Part shown: positions 28,043 to 36,361 of the stretch, piece after piece
Numbering within the stretch: the stretch's first letter is position 1
How the letters are laid out: the number at the start of each line of letters is the position of its first letter
Assembly (NCBI GenBank): GCA_021811185.1
Contig: JAJZPL010000011.1
Location: forward strand, 24,063-88,062
Length of the DNA: 64,000 nucleotides
Source: a bacterium
GTDB taxonomy: Bacteria > Elusimicrobiota > Elusimicrobia > Elusimicrobiales > UBA9959
Reading direction: 5' to 3'
Translations under genes and position numbers: made by a program
Notes under the pieces: model-generated
What the model saw: only the letters and a program-made list of their open reading frames with translations
Databases searched by the model: none
Told to the model about the DNA's origin: nothing

Positions 28043-28963
28043 TCAGAACCTCTCCGGATTTATCAGCCCCGGGTTTAAAGATGAGGGTTTCAGTTCGGCC
28101 AGGCCGCGGATCCTGGCGTAGTCCGCCCGGGCGCCGCAGCAGGCCGGGGCCAGCGTGCAGCGTGAGCAGGCCGCGCAGCGCGCCCGGTGCGCCACGCCTT
28201 CCTCGAACACCTCGTCCCCCCGCAGCCAGCGCTGGAACTCGAATGAGAAGCCCTCGAAGCCGGGCAGCCGGCAGAGGGGAAAATTCTGGACCACGGCCCT
28301 GAGCCCGGAGAGTTTAAGCTTGGCCAGCGCCAGCCTGAGGTAGGGTTCCACGGCCGAGTAAGGCGGCACCAGCCCCGGGTCGTCGTTAACGCGGCCGGCG
28401 TTGCGCACGAAAGTGAAGTTAACGAAAGCGGCCCCCGGCAGGTTCTTCGCGGCCCAGGCCGCGAAGGCCGGCAGCGCCTTGTAGTTGAAAGCCGAAATTA
28501 TATGGAACAGGCGGACCTTCTCCTGCGCGCCGCAGGCCTTGAGGTTCATGAGGCCTTTGAGCGCCAGCGGGAACTTGACGCTGCGTGTGGCCGCCGCGTA
28601 GATCTCCGGCAGGTGGGACGGGAAATTGACCGTGAAGTATTCTATCTCGGCCGCCGCTTTTTCGCAGAAGGCCGCGTCGGAGAGCGTGACGCCGTTGGTG
28701 GAGAGCATGAAGTGCTCTACGCCGGCTTTCTTTAGCCTGGCTATCAGCGGGAAAAAATCCGGGTCCGCCGTCGGCTCGCCGCCGCCCTCAAGGCTGACGG
28801 CTTTTATCTTCCTGCGCTTTATGGCCGCCAGCGCGGTCTTGAGCGGCGGCATTTTCCCGTCCGGGGGGTTCTGGCAGTAAGCGCAATAAATATTGCAGGT
28901 GCGCGCGGCCTGCACGCAGAGCTGCTCGCTGATCCAGGAAGAATTCTTTTTTACAGGAGGCAC
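28043..28963 (-). CDS. radical SAM enzyme with C-terminal Cys cluster
   Basis: A 306-residue radical SAM protein. The cluster motif is CNIYCAYC, followed by SLEGGGEPTADPDF (GGEP-type SAM site) and STNGVTLSD. The C-terminus has a SPASM/Twitch-like set, HRARCAACSRCTLAPACCG, consistent with auxiliary iron-sulfur binding and peptide or protein modification. It heads an operon with two U32-like genes and diverges, across a 266-bp gap, from the Hxs operon. The substrate is unknown. Confidence 0.8.
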   Translation of the reverse strand: MPPVKKNSSWISEQLCVQAARTCNIYCAYCQNPPDGKMPPLKTALAAIKRRKIKAVSLEGGGEPTADPDFFPLIARLKKAGVEHFMLSTNGVTLSDAAFCEKAAAEIEYFTVNFPSHLPEIYAAATRSVKFPLALKGLMNLKACGAQEKVRLFHIISAFNYKALPAFAAWAAKNLPGAAFVNFTFVRNAGRVNDDPGLVPPYSAVEPYLRLALAKLKLSGLRAVVQNFPLCRLPGFEGFSFEFQRWLRGDEVFEEGVAHRARCAACSRCTLAPACCGARADYARIRGLAELKPSSLNPGLINPERF

Positions 28964-29119
28964 GGCTTTATTCTATCATTCCGCCCGATGCCGTTCCTAC
29001 CTTTTTAATGCCGCGTAATGGCTGGTCCTGCCGGCCTGGCAGCTTGGCTGCCGGGTTAAGGCCGGATCCGCGGCGGTTTTGCCCTAAAGAGGCGGCGCCC
29101 AGCGTTAATATTATACCCG

Positions 29120-29148
29120 TTGAAAATGACAATATTATGTGTTAGACT
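29120..29148 (+). promoter_or_regulatory. putative promoter of Hxs locus 1
   Basis: TTGAAA (29120-29125), exactly 17 bp, then TAGACT (29143-29148), in the AT-richest part of the 266-bp gap between divergent operons. The first gene starts at 29230 with GGAGG at 29221-29225. The rest of the gap holds only a small CAGCTTGGCTG hairpin; I see no gene in it. Confidence 0.5.
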
Positions 29149-29229
29149 ATATCATTAGGCGCTAGCTGCAGCTAATGCTTTTGGTTTGGGTATTTAGCTG
29201 CTGCCGTGCCGGCCCGGAAGGGAGGTTTT

Positions 29230-30093
29230 ATGGAAACCACCAGGGAAATTATGGTTAATTTGAGTTTTTCCAACAGGAAGGCCGTTCTGTTCCTGTCTTT
29301 TTTCTTTATAGCCTGGCATCCCGGTTTCCTGGGTTCCGAGACCCTTACCCTTACGACCTATTACCCCGCCCCCTACGGCGGCTATGTGGGCCTGCTTACT
29401 ACCGGCGGCACCGCCGCCGCTCCGATAAATACCGTCCTGGCCCGTACCGCCGGCGCCGGCAACGTGCTGATCGGCATGGCCACCCAGGCCGCAGCGCCTG
29501 TACCGCAGTCGAAACTGGACGTGAACGGTAGTTCACGTTCTTCCGGGGAAATTACCGGGACGATGTCGGACGGGGTCGCTGTGGCGCAGTTCCGCGCCAT
29601 ATCGGGCAACTTTCCGGCCGCTATGATCCGCAACGACGGCACTAATACTTACATGCCGCTCTTTACGAACAGCGGATCTCCGTACAGCGGGTGGAACGGG
29701 TTGCGGCCTTTGTATGTTAATAATACGAGCGGCGACGTTTCCACCGCGGGCGGCCAGGTCGTTACGCGGCATAGCGACGGCGCCATACTCATGTACGGCT
29801 CCGGCGGGATCGCGATGAGCGGCACCGGCGGCATCGCTATGAACAGCTCCGGCGGTATAGCGTTTAACGGCACCGGCGGTATTACCGGGCTATGCCGTAC
29901 CGTTCCGTTCGGGATGGGCTGGAGTAACACGTGCAACGGCAACGAAACTCCCGTAACCACGTATGGGGACGGCGTCGTGCGTATGTGCGGCATGTTCCAG
30001 GCCGGTGGCGCGCTCAATGTGGGCACCCAATGGACCAGGTATTGCTTTGGCGGGGATTGGGCCGGAAGTCTGGTCTGCTGCCGCATGAAATAA
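29230..30093 (+). CDS. secreted Gly-rich repeat protein with TTYYPAPYGGY motif
   Basis: A 287-residue protein of unknown function. After an N-terminal basic/hydrophobic signal (residues 15-36) comes LTLTTYYPAPYGGYVG, a post-signal motif I associate with surface proteins of Elusimicrobiota-like genomes. Residues ~190-220 hold four 8-residue repeats of the form GGIAM/GGIAF/GGITG separated by Ser/Asn/Thr. The last 70 residues carry six cysteines (222, 235, 253, 272, 283, 284). It is the first gene of Hxs locus 1, preceded by GGAGG, with its stop 11 bp before the likely hxsD start. A pilin/adhesin-like surface protein or a modification substrate are both possible. Confidence 0.7.
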   Translation: METTREIMVNLSFSNRKAVLFLSFFFIAWHPGFLGSETLTLTTYYPAPYGGYVGLLTTGGTAAAPINTVLARTAGAGNVLIGMATQAAAPVPQSKLDVNGSSRSSGEITGTMSDGVAVAQFRAISGNFPAAMIRNDGTNTYMPLFTNSGSPYSGWNGLRPLYVNNTSGDVSTAGGQVVTRHSDGAILMYGSGGIAMSGTGGIAMNSSGGIAFNGTGGITGLCRTVPFGMGWSNTCNGNETPVTTYGDGVVRMCGMFQAGGALNVGTQWTRYCFGGDWAGSLVCCRMK

Positions 30094-30104
30094 AGGAGTG
30101 CATT

Positions 30105-30584
30105 CTGTCCACTGCTAACAATGTTTTGCGGGTAGACCTGAAGAAGAACACGCTTAACGCCGTGCGTTACGCCGCTTACTCCGTGAGCGGCGACGCTTAC
30201 GTTTTGGTAAAAGCGCTGCCGAAGGGCGGGGCGGCGGTGGAAATAACGCCCAAGCCCGGCTCCCGCTGCCGGCCCGCGGAACTCGTAAAGCGCTTCCGCC
30301 TAGAGCTCGAGGACGAGCGGCTGCGCGAGCGCATCGCCGCCGGCAACGGCGAGCTGCGCGAGTTCCTGCTCCTCAAAGCCATAAATTACCAGCCCGCGCC
30401 CGAGGCGCAGGACGACTCCGGCCTTACGCCCCGGCAGGAAAAAGAACTTAACGACCTGATAGCCCAGATAGAGGGCGAAATAAAAGCCGAATCAGCCAAG
30501 GGCGCTTCCACGGACCCCCTGGGGATAACCAGCACGTGGGAAGACAAGTATGACTCCAAAAACAGCCGCAAAAAAAACCGCTGA
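30105..30584 (+). CDS. hxsD: HxsD-family protein, non-ATG start
   Basis: About 159 residues; residues ~10-90 match the HxsD pattern: a strand (LRVDLKKNTLNAVRYAAYSVSG), two further strands, then LVKRFRLELEDERLRERIAA and REFLLLKAINY. HxsD is the small companion protein of the His-Xaa-Ser radical SAM system, with no known catalytic role. No in-frame ATG exists near the N-terminus. A CTG at 30105 lies 6 bp after GGAG (30095-30098) and is my start; TTG at 30126 is the alternative. A ~60-residue charged C-terminal extension follows, and its end overlaps hxsB by 35 bp. Confidence 0.72.
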   Translation: MSTANNVLRVDLKKNTLNAVRYAAYSVSGDAYVLVKALPKGGAAVEITPKPGSRCRPAELVKRFRLELEDERLRERIAAGNGELREFLLLKAINYQPAPEAQDDSGLTPRQEKELNDLIAQIEGEIKAESAKGASTDPLGITSTWEDKYDSKNSRKKNR

Positions 30585-32013
30585 GCGCGCCGCTCCCGCC
30601 GTTCCCTATTTCAACTTCCGCCGCCTCTCCGGGGGCAGGGTATTGCTGTCCAACGATTCCGGCGCTTTTATCGAACTCTCCGGCGGGGAATTTTCCCTGT
30701 ATTCTTCCGGCCGCCTTAAGCCCGGCGCGCTGCGCTCCGAGCTCGAGGCCAAGGGCTTCGTGCGGGACATGATGGATTTCGACGGGCTGGCCTCCGCCGC
30801 TTCCAGGCGCAACTCTTTTCTGAATTCTGGCCCGGGGCTGCACATCCTGGTGATGACGCTCCGGTGCAATCACAAGTGCCTGTACTGCCAGTCCAGCGCG
30901 GTGGGCGCCGACGGCGGCCGCGAGACCGATATGAGCCGTAAGGTGGCGCGCCGCAGCGTGGACTTCGCGTTGCAGAGCCCCGCGCAGGGCATCACGATAG
31001 AGTTCCAGGGCGGCGAGCCGCTCCTTAACTGGGACACGCTCAGCGACACGGTGCTTTACGCCCGCGCCGCTGCGAAGAAAAAAAAGAAGGAGGTGAGCCT
31101 GGCTCTGGTCTCCAATTTCAGCCTGATGACCGAGGCCAAGGCGAAGTTCCTGCTGGAGAACGAAGTGTCCATCTGCACCTCGCTCGACGGCCCGGCCGCG
31201 CTGCATAACGCCAACCGGGTCTATGCCTGCGGCAACTCGCACGCTTCCACCGGGCGCTGGCTTGAATATTTTTCCGGCAAGGCGGCCCGCCAGTCCCCGG
31301 ACTACAAGGTCTTCAGGCCGAGCGCGCTGCTCACCGTCACCCGCGCCTCGCTGGGCCAGGGAAAGAAGATAGTGGACGAATATGTCCGCCTCGGGCTGGA
31401 GGACGTTTTTCTCCGGCCGCTTGCGCCGATAGGCTTCGCCCGGAAGCTCTGGCCGAAGATAGGCTATACCCCCGCCGAGTTCTCCGCTTTTTACCGTTCC
31501 ACGCTGGAATACATACTTAAATTGAACGCCGCCGGCACCAGGATGCGCGAGCGGAACGCGATGATCCTGCTTGCGAAGATGCTCAACGGCGCCGACCCCG
31601 GCTTCCTGGACCTGCGCTGCCCCTGCGGCGCGGCCATAGGTCAGGTGGCTTACAATTACAACGGCGACCTTTATACCTGCGACGAGGGCCGCATGGTGGG
31701 TTGGGAGGGAAACGACCTGTTCAAGGCCGGCAACGTGCTGAAGGATTCCTACCGCGACGTCATTCTTTCCCCCGCGGCCAGGGCCTGCGCCGCGGCCTCC
31801 ACGCTGGACTCGCAGCCGCAGTGCTCGCGGTGCGCCTACAAGCCTTACTGCGGCGTCTGCCCGGTCTACAATTACGAAACCCAGGGTTCGCTCTGGGGCG
31901 ACATGGCCTCCAGCGGGCGCTGCTCCCTGTACCTTGACCTTTTCGACACGCTGGCTGAGCTGCTTAAGAAGCCGGCCAGCGCCGCGATACTAAAAGGATG
32001 GGTGGCCAAATGA
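30550..32013 (+). CDS. hxsB: His-Xaa-Ser system radical SAM maturase HxsB, copy 1
   Basis: A 487-residue radical SAM/SPASM enzyme. The N-terminal domain (YFNFRRLSGGRVLLSNDSG, residues 20-85) is typical of HxsB; the cluster cysteines are 106, 110 and 113 (CNHKCLYC), with FQGGEPLLNW and SNFSLM after them. The SPASM tail has LRCPCGAAIGQ, YTCDEGRM, CSRCAYKPYCGVCPVYN. HxsB is predicted to modify the His-Xaa-Ser repeat peptide HxsA. Its start overlaps hxsD by 35 bp and its stop overlaps the next gene (ATGA). No HxsA peptide lies in this operon; the only one is at 55.1 kb, beside copy 2. Confidence 0.9.
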   Translation: MTPKTAAKKTAERAAPAVPYFNFRRLSGGRVLLSNDSGAFIELSGGEFSLYSSGRLKPGALRSELEAKGFVRDMMDFDGLASAASRRNSFLNSGPGLHILVMTLRCNHKCLYCQSSAVGADGGRETDMSRKVARRSVDFALQSPAQGITIEFQGGEPLLNWDTLSDTVLYARAAAKKKKKEVSLALVSNFSLMTEAKAKFLLENEVSICTSLDGPAALHNANRVYACGNSHASTGRWLEYFSGKAARQSPDYKVFRPSALLTVTRASLGQGKKIVDEYVRLGLEDVFLRPLAPIGFARKLWPKIGYTPAEFSAFYRSTLEYILKLNAAGTRMRERNAMILLAKMLNGADPGFLDLRCPCGAAIGQVAYNYNGDLYTCDEGRMVGWEGNDLFKAGNVLKDSYRDVILSPAARACAAASTLDSQPQCSRCAYKPYCGVCPVYNYETQGSLWGDMASSGRCSLYLDLFDTLAELLKKPASAAILKGWVAK

Positions 32014-32315
32014 AGCCAGTAAAGGACCAGCAGGAAATTTTTTTAAGCGGCGCCGTTTATACCCGCCAGGCGGTTGAGCTGGCGGCGGCGGTTTTCGAGG
32101 GCCGCTGTGCGGTGCTCGTTGCAGAGGCCCCCGGCGGCCTGAAGGTTTTTGTGACCGGCGGCCCCGGCGCGGCCGGGGAATTCGCCAACGAAGCGCTGAA
32201 CCAGCAGTGCAGACTGGACCTGCATCCCGTGAATTCCAGGATAGCTTCCATCATAGCCACCAAGGCCCTTCTGTCGGCCGCCGGGGAACAGCCCGGGAAG
32301 CGCGTAAAAAAATGA
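32010..32315 (+). CDS. second HxsD-like small protein
   Basis: A 101-residue protein with the same strand-helix-strand-strand-helix layout as HxsD: IFLSGAVYTRQAVELAAAVFEG, a strand pair (AVLVAEAPGGLKVFVTG), and EFANEALNQQCRLDLH followed by SIIATKALL. Identity to the first HxsD is low, so this is a pattern-based call. ATGA overlaps on both sides show tight translational coupling between hxsB and the Cys-rich gene. It may be a peptide-recognition or scaffold subunit. Confidence 0.6.
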   Translation: MKPVKDQQEIFLSGAVYTRQAVELAAAVFEGRCAVLVAEAPGGLKVFVTGGPGAAGEFANEALNQQCRLDLHPVNSRIASIIATKALLSAAGEQPGKRVKK

Positions 32316-33346
32316 GGAAGTGGGCCGTGCTGGCGCTGGTGCTTTTCCTCGCCGCCGCGGCTCTTTTCCAGTACGCCAGGCGCAGAGACGCGCTGCGGAA
32401 AGCGGCCGCCCCCGAACTGAAGCGGCAGAACCTGCTGCCCGCGGCGCTGCTGGCCGTTCCGCCTGTTTCCGGACCGCCCGCTACTTACGGCGCGCTGCCC
32501 ACGGTAAAGGATATAGTTTATGACCGCGGTTCCTGTTCCGGCGGGTCCGTTAACGATATCCTTTCTTCCCACGGCCGGATCTGGGGTTACGCGGCCTCCA
32601 CCCGCGCCTTCAGCCCGCAGGAGACCGAGGCTGTCTACAGGCTGCTGACCTCTTATTTTTCCTGCGTCGGGCTGGCAAAAAAGACTCCGGCCTATTGCGA
32701 TTACCTGCCGGCCGAAAGCGGGGATAAGGACTTTGCCGTCCCGCTGCCGAAAAGTCCTAATTACAAATGCCGCGCCGCCTACCTGGACGTGGCGTTTCCT
32801 GGTTTCACGGCGGGGCGCGGGGCCGGGCCGGACTGTCTTGCCTTCTACGGGGATAATTTCGGCGGCAGCCGCTCCAACATCCGGTCCGGAGACTTCTGCC
32901 GCGCGGCGGCAAAAGGGCTTGAGAACCTTTGCGGGGAACTCTCCGGCTTTATCAGCAAGGCGGACACCCAAAATTGCCGCAGGGTCTTTCCGGCGAGGCA
33001 GCGCGACTGCGGCGATTCTCCAGGCTGTTTCTACCGGGTGGGGATTTACGAGGCGCTGAAGAGCGGTTCGGCCGAAGCCTGCCCCGAGGATTACCGCGCC
33101 GGCTGCGGCGCCTACCTGGCCAGTAGCACGGAAACTTGCCAGGGCGCGCTGGATGCCCTTGGCGCCGCTTACTGCGGGTACCTGGCCGGGGCGCAGAAAG
33201 CGTACGATAACATGGCGGGCTACACTCCCGAAGAAGCGCAGGAGGCCCTGGCGGCAAAAGCCGAAATGGAGCGCAGGGCGGTGCAGCAAAAAAAACAGGA
33301 CGAAGAGATCAACCGCCGGGTCAGGAAGATGCTGGGGAAAGAGTAG
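32312..33346 (+). CDS. membrane-anchored Cys-rich protein, Hxs-associated, copy 1
   Basis: A 344-residue protein: one N-terminal membrane anchor (KWAVLALVLFLAAAALFQYA), a mainly extracytoplasmic body with about 20 cysteines, and a charged coiled-coil-like tail (EEINRRVRKMLGKE). The core segment CSGGSVNDILSSHGRIWGYA and the cysteine spacing recur in the 54016-55095 protein, which also follows an hxsB gene. I recognise no named family. The anchor and cysteine pattern suggest a periplasm-facing partner, perhaps a disulfide-stabilised receptor, protease-like processor or export factor for the modified peptide. Start 32312 gives an ATGA overlap. Confidence 0.75.
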   Translation: MRKWAVLALVLFLAAAALFQYARRRDALRKAAAPELKRQNLLPAALLAVPPVSGPPATYGALPTVKDIVYDRGSCSGGSVNDILSSHGRIWGYAASTRAFSPQETEAVYRLLTSYFSCVGLAKKTPAYCDYLPAESGDKDFAVPLPKSPNYKCRAAYLDVAFPGFTAGRGAGPDCLAFYGDNFGGSRSNIRSGDFCRAAAKGLENLCGELSGFISKADTQNCRRVFPARQRDCGDSPGCFYRVGIYEALKSGSAEACPEDYRAGCGAYLASSTETCQGALDALGAAYCGYLAGAQKAYDNMAGYTPEEAQEALAAKAEMERRAVQQKKQDEEINRRVRKMLGKE

Positions 33347-33362
33347 CGGGAACGGATATTTC

Positions 33363-34283
33363 GTGAAACGAATAGACCTGAAAATAGGCTTTGACTGCAA
33401 TAATAAGTGCGACTTCTGCGCGCAGGGAGGCAAACGGCTGCGCGTGGGCAGGAAGACGCTCGCGCAGATAAAAGCCGTGCTTAAGCGCGCCAGGGGCGAG
33501 GGCGTTACCGGCGTGGTGTTCACCGGCGGCGAGCCCACGCTGCACCCGGACCTGCCCGCCGCGGTGCGGGCGGCGCGCGCCATGGGCTATGAGAGCGTGC
33601 AGGTGCAGACCAACGGCCGCCGCTTCGCCTATTACGATTACTGCCTGGAACTGAAGAAGGCCGGCGTTACCGAGATGGCGCCTTCGATGCACGGTTCCAC
33701 GTCTGAGATCCACGAGGGGCTGACCCGCGCCGCGGGGAGCTTTAAGGAAGTGGTGCGCGGCATCATGAACTGCAAAAAGCTTGGCATGTACGTGCTCACC
33801 AACTCGGTCATAACCTCGTTGAATTACAGGGACCTGCCGGAACTTGCCAGGCTGCTGGTACACCTGAAGGTGAACCAGTTCCAGTTCGCCTATGTGCACC
33901 TGGTGGGTTCCGCCTGGGAGAACCGCAAATGGCTGGCCCCGCGGAAGAGCGATGTTATGCCTTATCTGCGCCGCGCGCTCGACGTCGGGATGGCGGGCGG
34001 CGCGGGCTGCTATACCGAGGCTGTCCCGTTCTGCCTGATGAAAGGCTACGAGCAGTGCGTGGCCGAGCGGGTGATCCCCGAGGGCCCGGTTTCCGACGCC
34101 GATTTCTACATAGAAAGCTACGGCGACTACCGCCGCAACGAGGGGAAGGCCAAGGGCCCGGCCTGCCGCGCCTGCAAGTGGTTCGCCTCGTGCGAGGGCC
34201 CCTGGCACGAATATCCCGAAATGTACGGCTGGGCCGAGTTCAAGCCGGTAAAGGGGAAGAAAATTCTGAGAGCCCGGAGTTGA
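33363..34283 (+). CDS. radical SAM enzyme A, GTG start
   Basis: A 306-residue radical SAM protein with CNNKCDFC, FTGGEPTLHPDL, QTNGRRF, the HGSTSEIHEGLTRAAGSF motif and a C-terminal CRACKWFASCEG cluster followed by EYPEMYGWAEFKPVK. The family shares this tail with the other radical SAM genes here, indicating an auxiliary cluster. GTG at 33363 is chosen because it follows the previous stop by 16 bp and begins right before the first strand (KRIDLKIGF); the longer upstream frame runs through the previous gene. No strong ribosome site is visible. Substrate unknown, probably peptide. Confidence 0.82.
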   Translation: MKRIDLKIGFDCNNKCDFCAQGGKRLRVGRKTLAQIKAVLKRARGEGVTGVVFTGGEPTLHPDLPAAVRAARAMGYESVQVQTNGRRFAYYDYCLELKKAGVTEMAPSMHGSTSEIHEGLTRAAGSFKEVVRGIMNCKKLGMYVLTNSVITSLNYRDLPELARLLVHLKVNQFQFAYVHLVGSAWENRKWLAPRKSDVMPYLRRALDVGMAGGAGCYTEAVPFCLMKGYEQCVAERVIPEGPVSDADFYIESYGDYRRNEGKAKGPACRACKWFASCEGPWHEYPEMYGWAEFKPVKGKKILRARS

Positions 34284-34313
34284 ACCTCCGCGGCATGCTC
34301 CGCCCGACCCCAT

Positions 34314-35210
34314 ATGCCCGATATCCCCTTCTGGAACAAGTGCAACAATAAGTGCGTGATGTGCACCAACACGCCCGGCTTCGCGCGCCAGCCGGGCGAG
34401 GCTTACCGGCTGAAGAGCCAGATAGGGAAACTGGAGCGCTACCTCAAGGGCCTGGGCCCGGTCTACCTTAAAAACTCCGGCAGCGCGGAATTCGTAAGCC
34501 TTACCGGCGGGGAACCTACGCTGCACCCCGAATTTTTTCAGCTGCTGGCCTACTTCCGGCGGCGCCTGCCCGGCACGCCTATAACGCTGCTCTCCAACGG
34601 GCGGCGCTTCTCCGACGAGAAGTTCACCCGCAAGTTCGCCGCCGCAGCCAGGCCGCCGTTCACCGTGGCCGTGGCGCTGCACGGACCTGCGGCCCGCGTA
34701 CATGACGCCGTGGCCGGTGTTCCGGGGAGTTTTACGGAGACCGTGAAGGGGCTTGGGAACCTGGCCGCTCTGGCCCCCGGGGTGCGGCTGGAGATCAGGC
34801 TGGTACTGCATAAAAAAAGCATAAAACATTTTCCGGGTACGCTTAAATTCCTGCTAAGGAATTTCCCCGACACTTCGCGCTGCCTGGTGGCGGCCATCCA
34901 TTACGAAATAGAGGGGATGTCGCTGGAAAACCACGCCGCCGTAGGGCTCAGGCTGGGTGCCTCGGCGAAGGCGCTCAACGATGCCCTGCCGCTGATCCGG
35001 CGCTTCGAGAATTTCAGGCTTTACCACTTTCCGCTGTGCCTGGTCGGGAAGGAGCTCAGGCCGCTGTGCTGGATCACCATCCCGGAAGAGGACAGGGTCT
35101 ACCCGCCGGGGAAATGCGGCGGCTGCGCGCTCCGGGACAAGTGCCTCGGGCTGATGGCGGAGTATTCGAAGATGTTCGGCGACGAAGAGCTCAGGCCGGT
35201 GAAAAGATGA
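34314..35210 (+). CDS. radical SAM enzyme B (HxsC-position candidate)
   Basis: A 298-residue radical SAM protein starting almost at its cluster motif (FWNKCNNKCVMCTN, Cys10/14/17), then LTGGEPTLHPEF, LSNGRRF, LHGPAARVHDAVAGVPGSF and a tail with HFPLCLVG, CWITIPEE, CGGCALRDKC. Known Hxs systems use a tandem pair of maturases, HxsB and HxsC; this CxxxCxMC motif is the nearest to HxsC in the locus, but the expected ~90-residue N-terminal domain is missing, so it may not be a true HxsC. It overlaps the next gene by ATGA. Confidence 0.78.
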   Translation: MPDIPFWNKCNNKCVMCTNTPGFARQPGEAYRLKSQIGKLERYLKGLGPVYLKNSGSAEFVSLTGGEPTLHPEFFQLLAYFRRRLPGTPITLLSNGRRFSDEKFTRKFAAAARPPFTVAVALHGPAARVHDAVAGVPGSFTETVKGLGNLAALAPGVRLEIRLVLHKKSIKHFPGTLKFLLRNFPDTSRCLVAAIHYEIEGMSLENHAAVGLRLGASAKALNDALPLIRRFENFRLYHFPLCLVGKELRPLCWITIPEEDRVYPPGKCGGCALRDKCLGLMAEYSKMFGDEELRPVKR

Positions 35211-36361
35211 AAAACATCTCCCTGTTCTTCCTGGCCGCTTTTACGGCCTGGGCCGTCTCGGTGGTAAACTGGGACCTGGCCACCAGGAAGATCCCCAACT
35301 CCAGCATAAAGACCGGCCTAAAACTGCTCGGCGCGGGCCTGGCCGCGGTGGGGATGTGCACCTGGCTCGGGTATTCGGGGCGGGGCGCCGATTACCTGAC
35401 TTACGCTTTTTACCCGCTGTTCGGGCTGCACCTGGCCTGGTCGGCCCTGGCCGGGGTGATCCTGTGGTACGCGGAGGTCTGGCCGGCCGGGGACGCGAAG
35501 TTCTATATTCTGGTCTCGGCCGCGCTGCCCTTGGTGAACCCGCAGCTCAGGAACTTCCCCGGCTTCCTGTTCCTAACGCTGCTGATCAACATCTTCGTGG
35601 CGGCCTCGCTCTGGGCGGTAGGCACCTACGTGGCTTCCGGATTTTATTCCGCTTCGCCCTCCGATTTCTTCGCCGAGATATGGCGCGATCTGAAAAAGCG
35701 CCTTTCGGACCTGAACGCCGGCGGGCGCGGCGCCCCCGCGGCCGCGGCCTACGTGCTTAACCTGGGTTTCCTTTTCCTGCTGCAGCAGGTGCTCTCCATG
35801 GAGGCCCGGGGGCTGGTGAGCCGGTTCTTCTCCCGCGCCGATATCCTGTTCTTCTTCGTCTTCATCCTCTGGGATAAGATCGGGGACGTGTTCCGCGACC
35901 GGCGCTGGGTGTACGTGAGCACGGTCTGCTACCTGCTTTATTTCTTCCTGGGCTTTTTCCTGTTCCGCGAACGGTTGTGGCTGATGCTGGGCGGCGCTGC
36001 GCACAACGTGCTCAGGTTCAGCCTGCTGCTGTTCTTCGGCCGCTTCATGCTGGAGTTCCTGATGGAACGAAAGGACATGCGCTACCTTTCCGCCGCCGAG
36101 GTGGAGCCGGGCATGGTCCTTTCCGCCAAGGCCGCGCGTATGCTGAAAAGCAACCCGGCTATGGACGGCCTGTTCGACGATTGCTTCCGCGACGGGATTA
36201 CGGAAGAGCAGGCCGCCGCGCTGAAGGGGTGGCTGGGAAAATTGGATGTGGCCGACCCCAAGGTGGAGACGGTGGCCGGGCGGCCCTTCGCGCTGTGGAT
36301 CTTCGCGGGGGGCGTGCTCTCGCTGCTGCTGAACCGGAACCTGGCGGGGCTGCTGAAATAA
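35207..36361 (+). CDS. A24 prepilin-peptidase-like polytopic membrane protein
   Basis: A 384-residue protein with about eight hydrophobic segments. Two aspartates fit the A24 family active site: Asp23 in NWDLATRKIPN and Asp96 in PAGDAKFY. A24 enzymes (PilD, TadV/CpaA, FlaK) cleave leader peptides of pilins at the membrane. The C-terminal ~150 residues add a soluble stretch (VEPGMVLSAKAARMLK) ending in one more membrane segment, not usual for the family. Embedded between radical SAM genes with ATGA coupling, it could process the leader of a modified peptide or of the secreted protein at 29230. Confidence 0.7.
   Translation: MKNISLFFLAAFTAWAVSVVNWDLATRKIPNSSIKTGLKLLGAGLAAVGMCTWLGYSGRGADYLTYAFYPLFGLHLAWSALAGVILWYAEVWPAGDAKFYILVSAALPLVNPQLRNFPGFLFLTLLINIFVAASLWAVGTYVASGFYSASPSDFFAEIWRDLKKRLSDLNAGGRGAPAAAAYVLNLGFLFLLQQVLSMEARGLVSRFFSRADILFFFVFILWDKIGDVFRDRRWVYVSTVCYLLYFFLGFFLFRERLWLMLGGAAHNVLRFSLLLFFGRFMLEFLMERKDMRYLSAAEVEPGMVLSAKAARMLKSNPAMDGLFDDCFRDGITEEQAAALKGWLGKLDVADPKVETVAGRPFALWIFAGGVLSLLLNRNLAGLLK

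Noticed and set aside
28964..29229. tRNA or other RNA gene in the gap between divergent operons
   Set aside because: No cloverleaf or known RNA motif is visible; the AT-rich part reads as promoter and the rest holds only a weak hairpin.
33153..33362. Longer N-terminus for radical SAM A starting at 33153
   Set aside because: The extra residues lie inside the previous Cys-rich gene in another frame, are Arg/Lys-rich without a family match, and the GTG at 33363 starts at the first fold strand.
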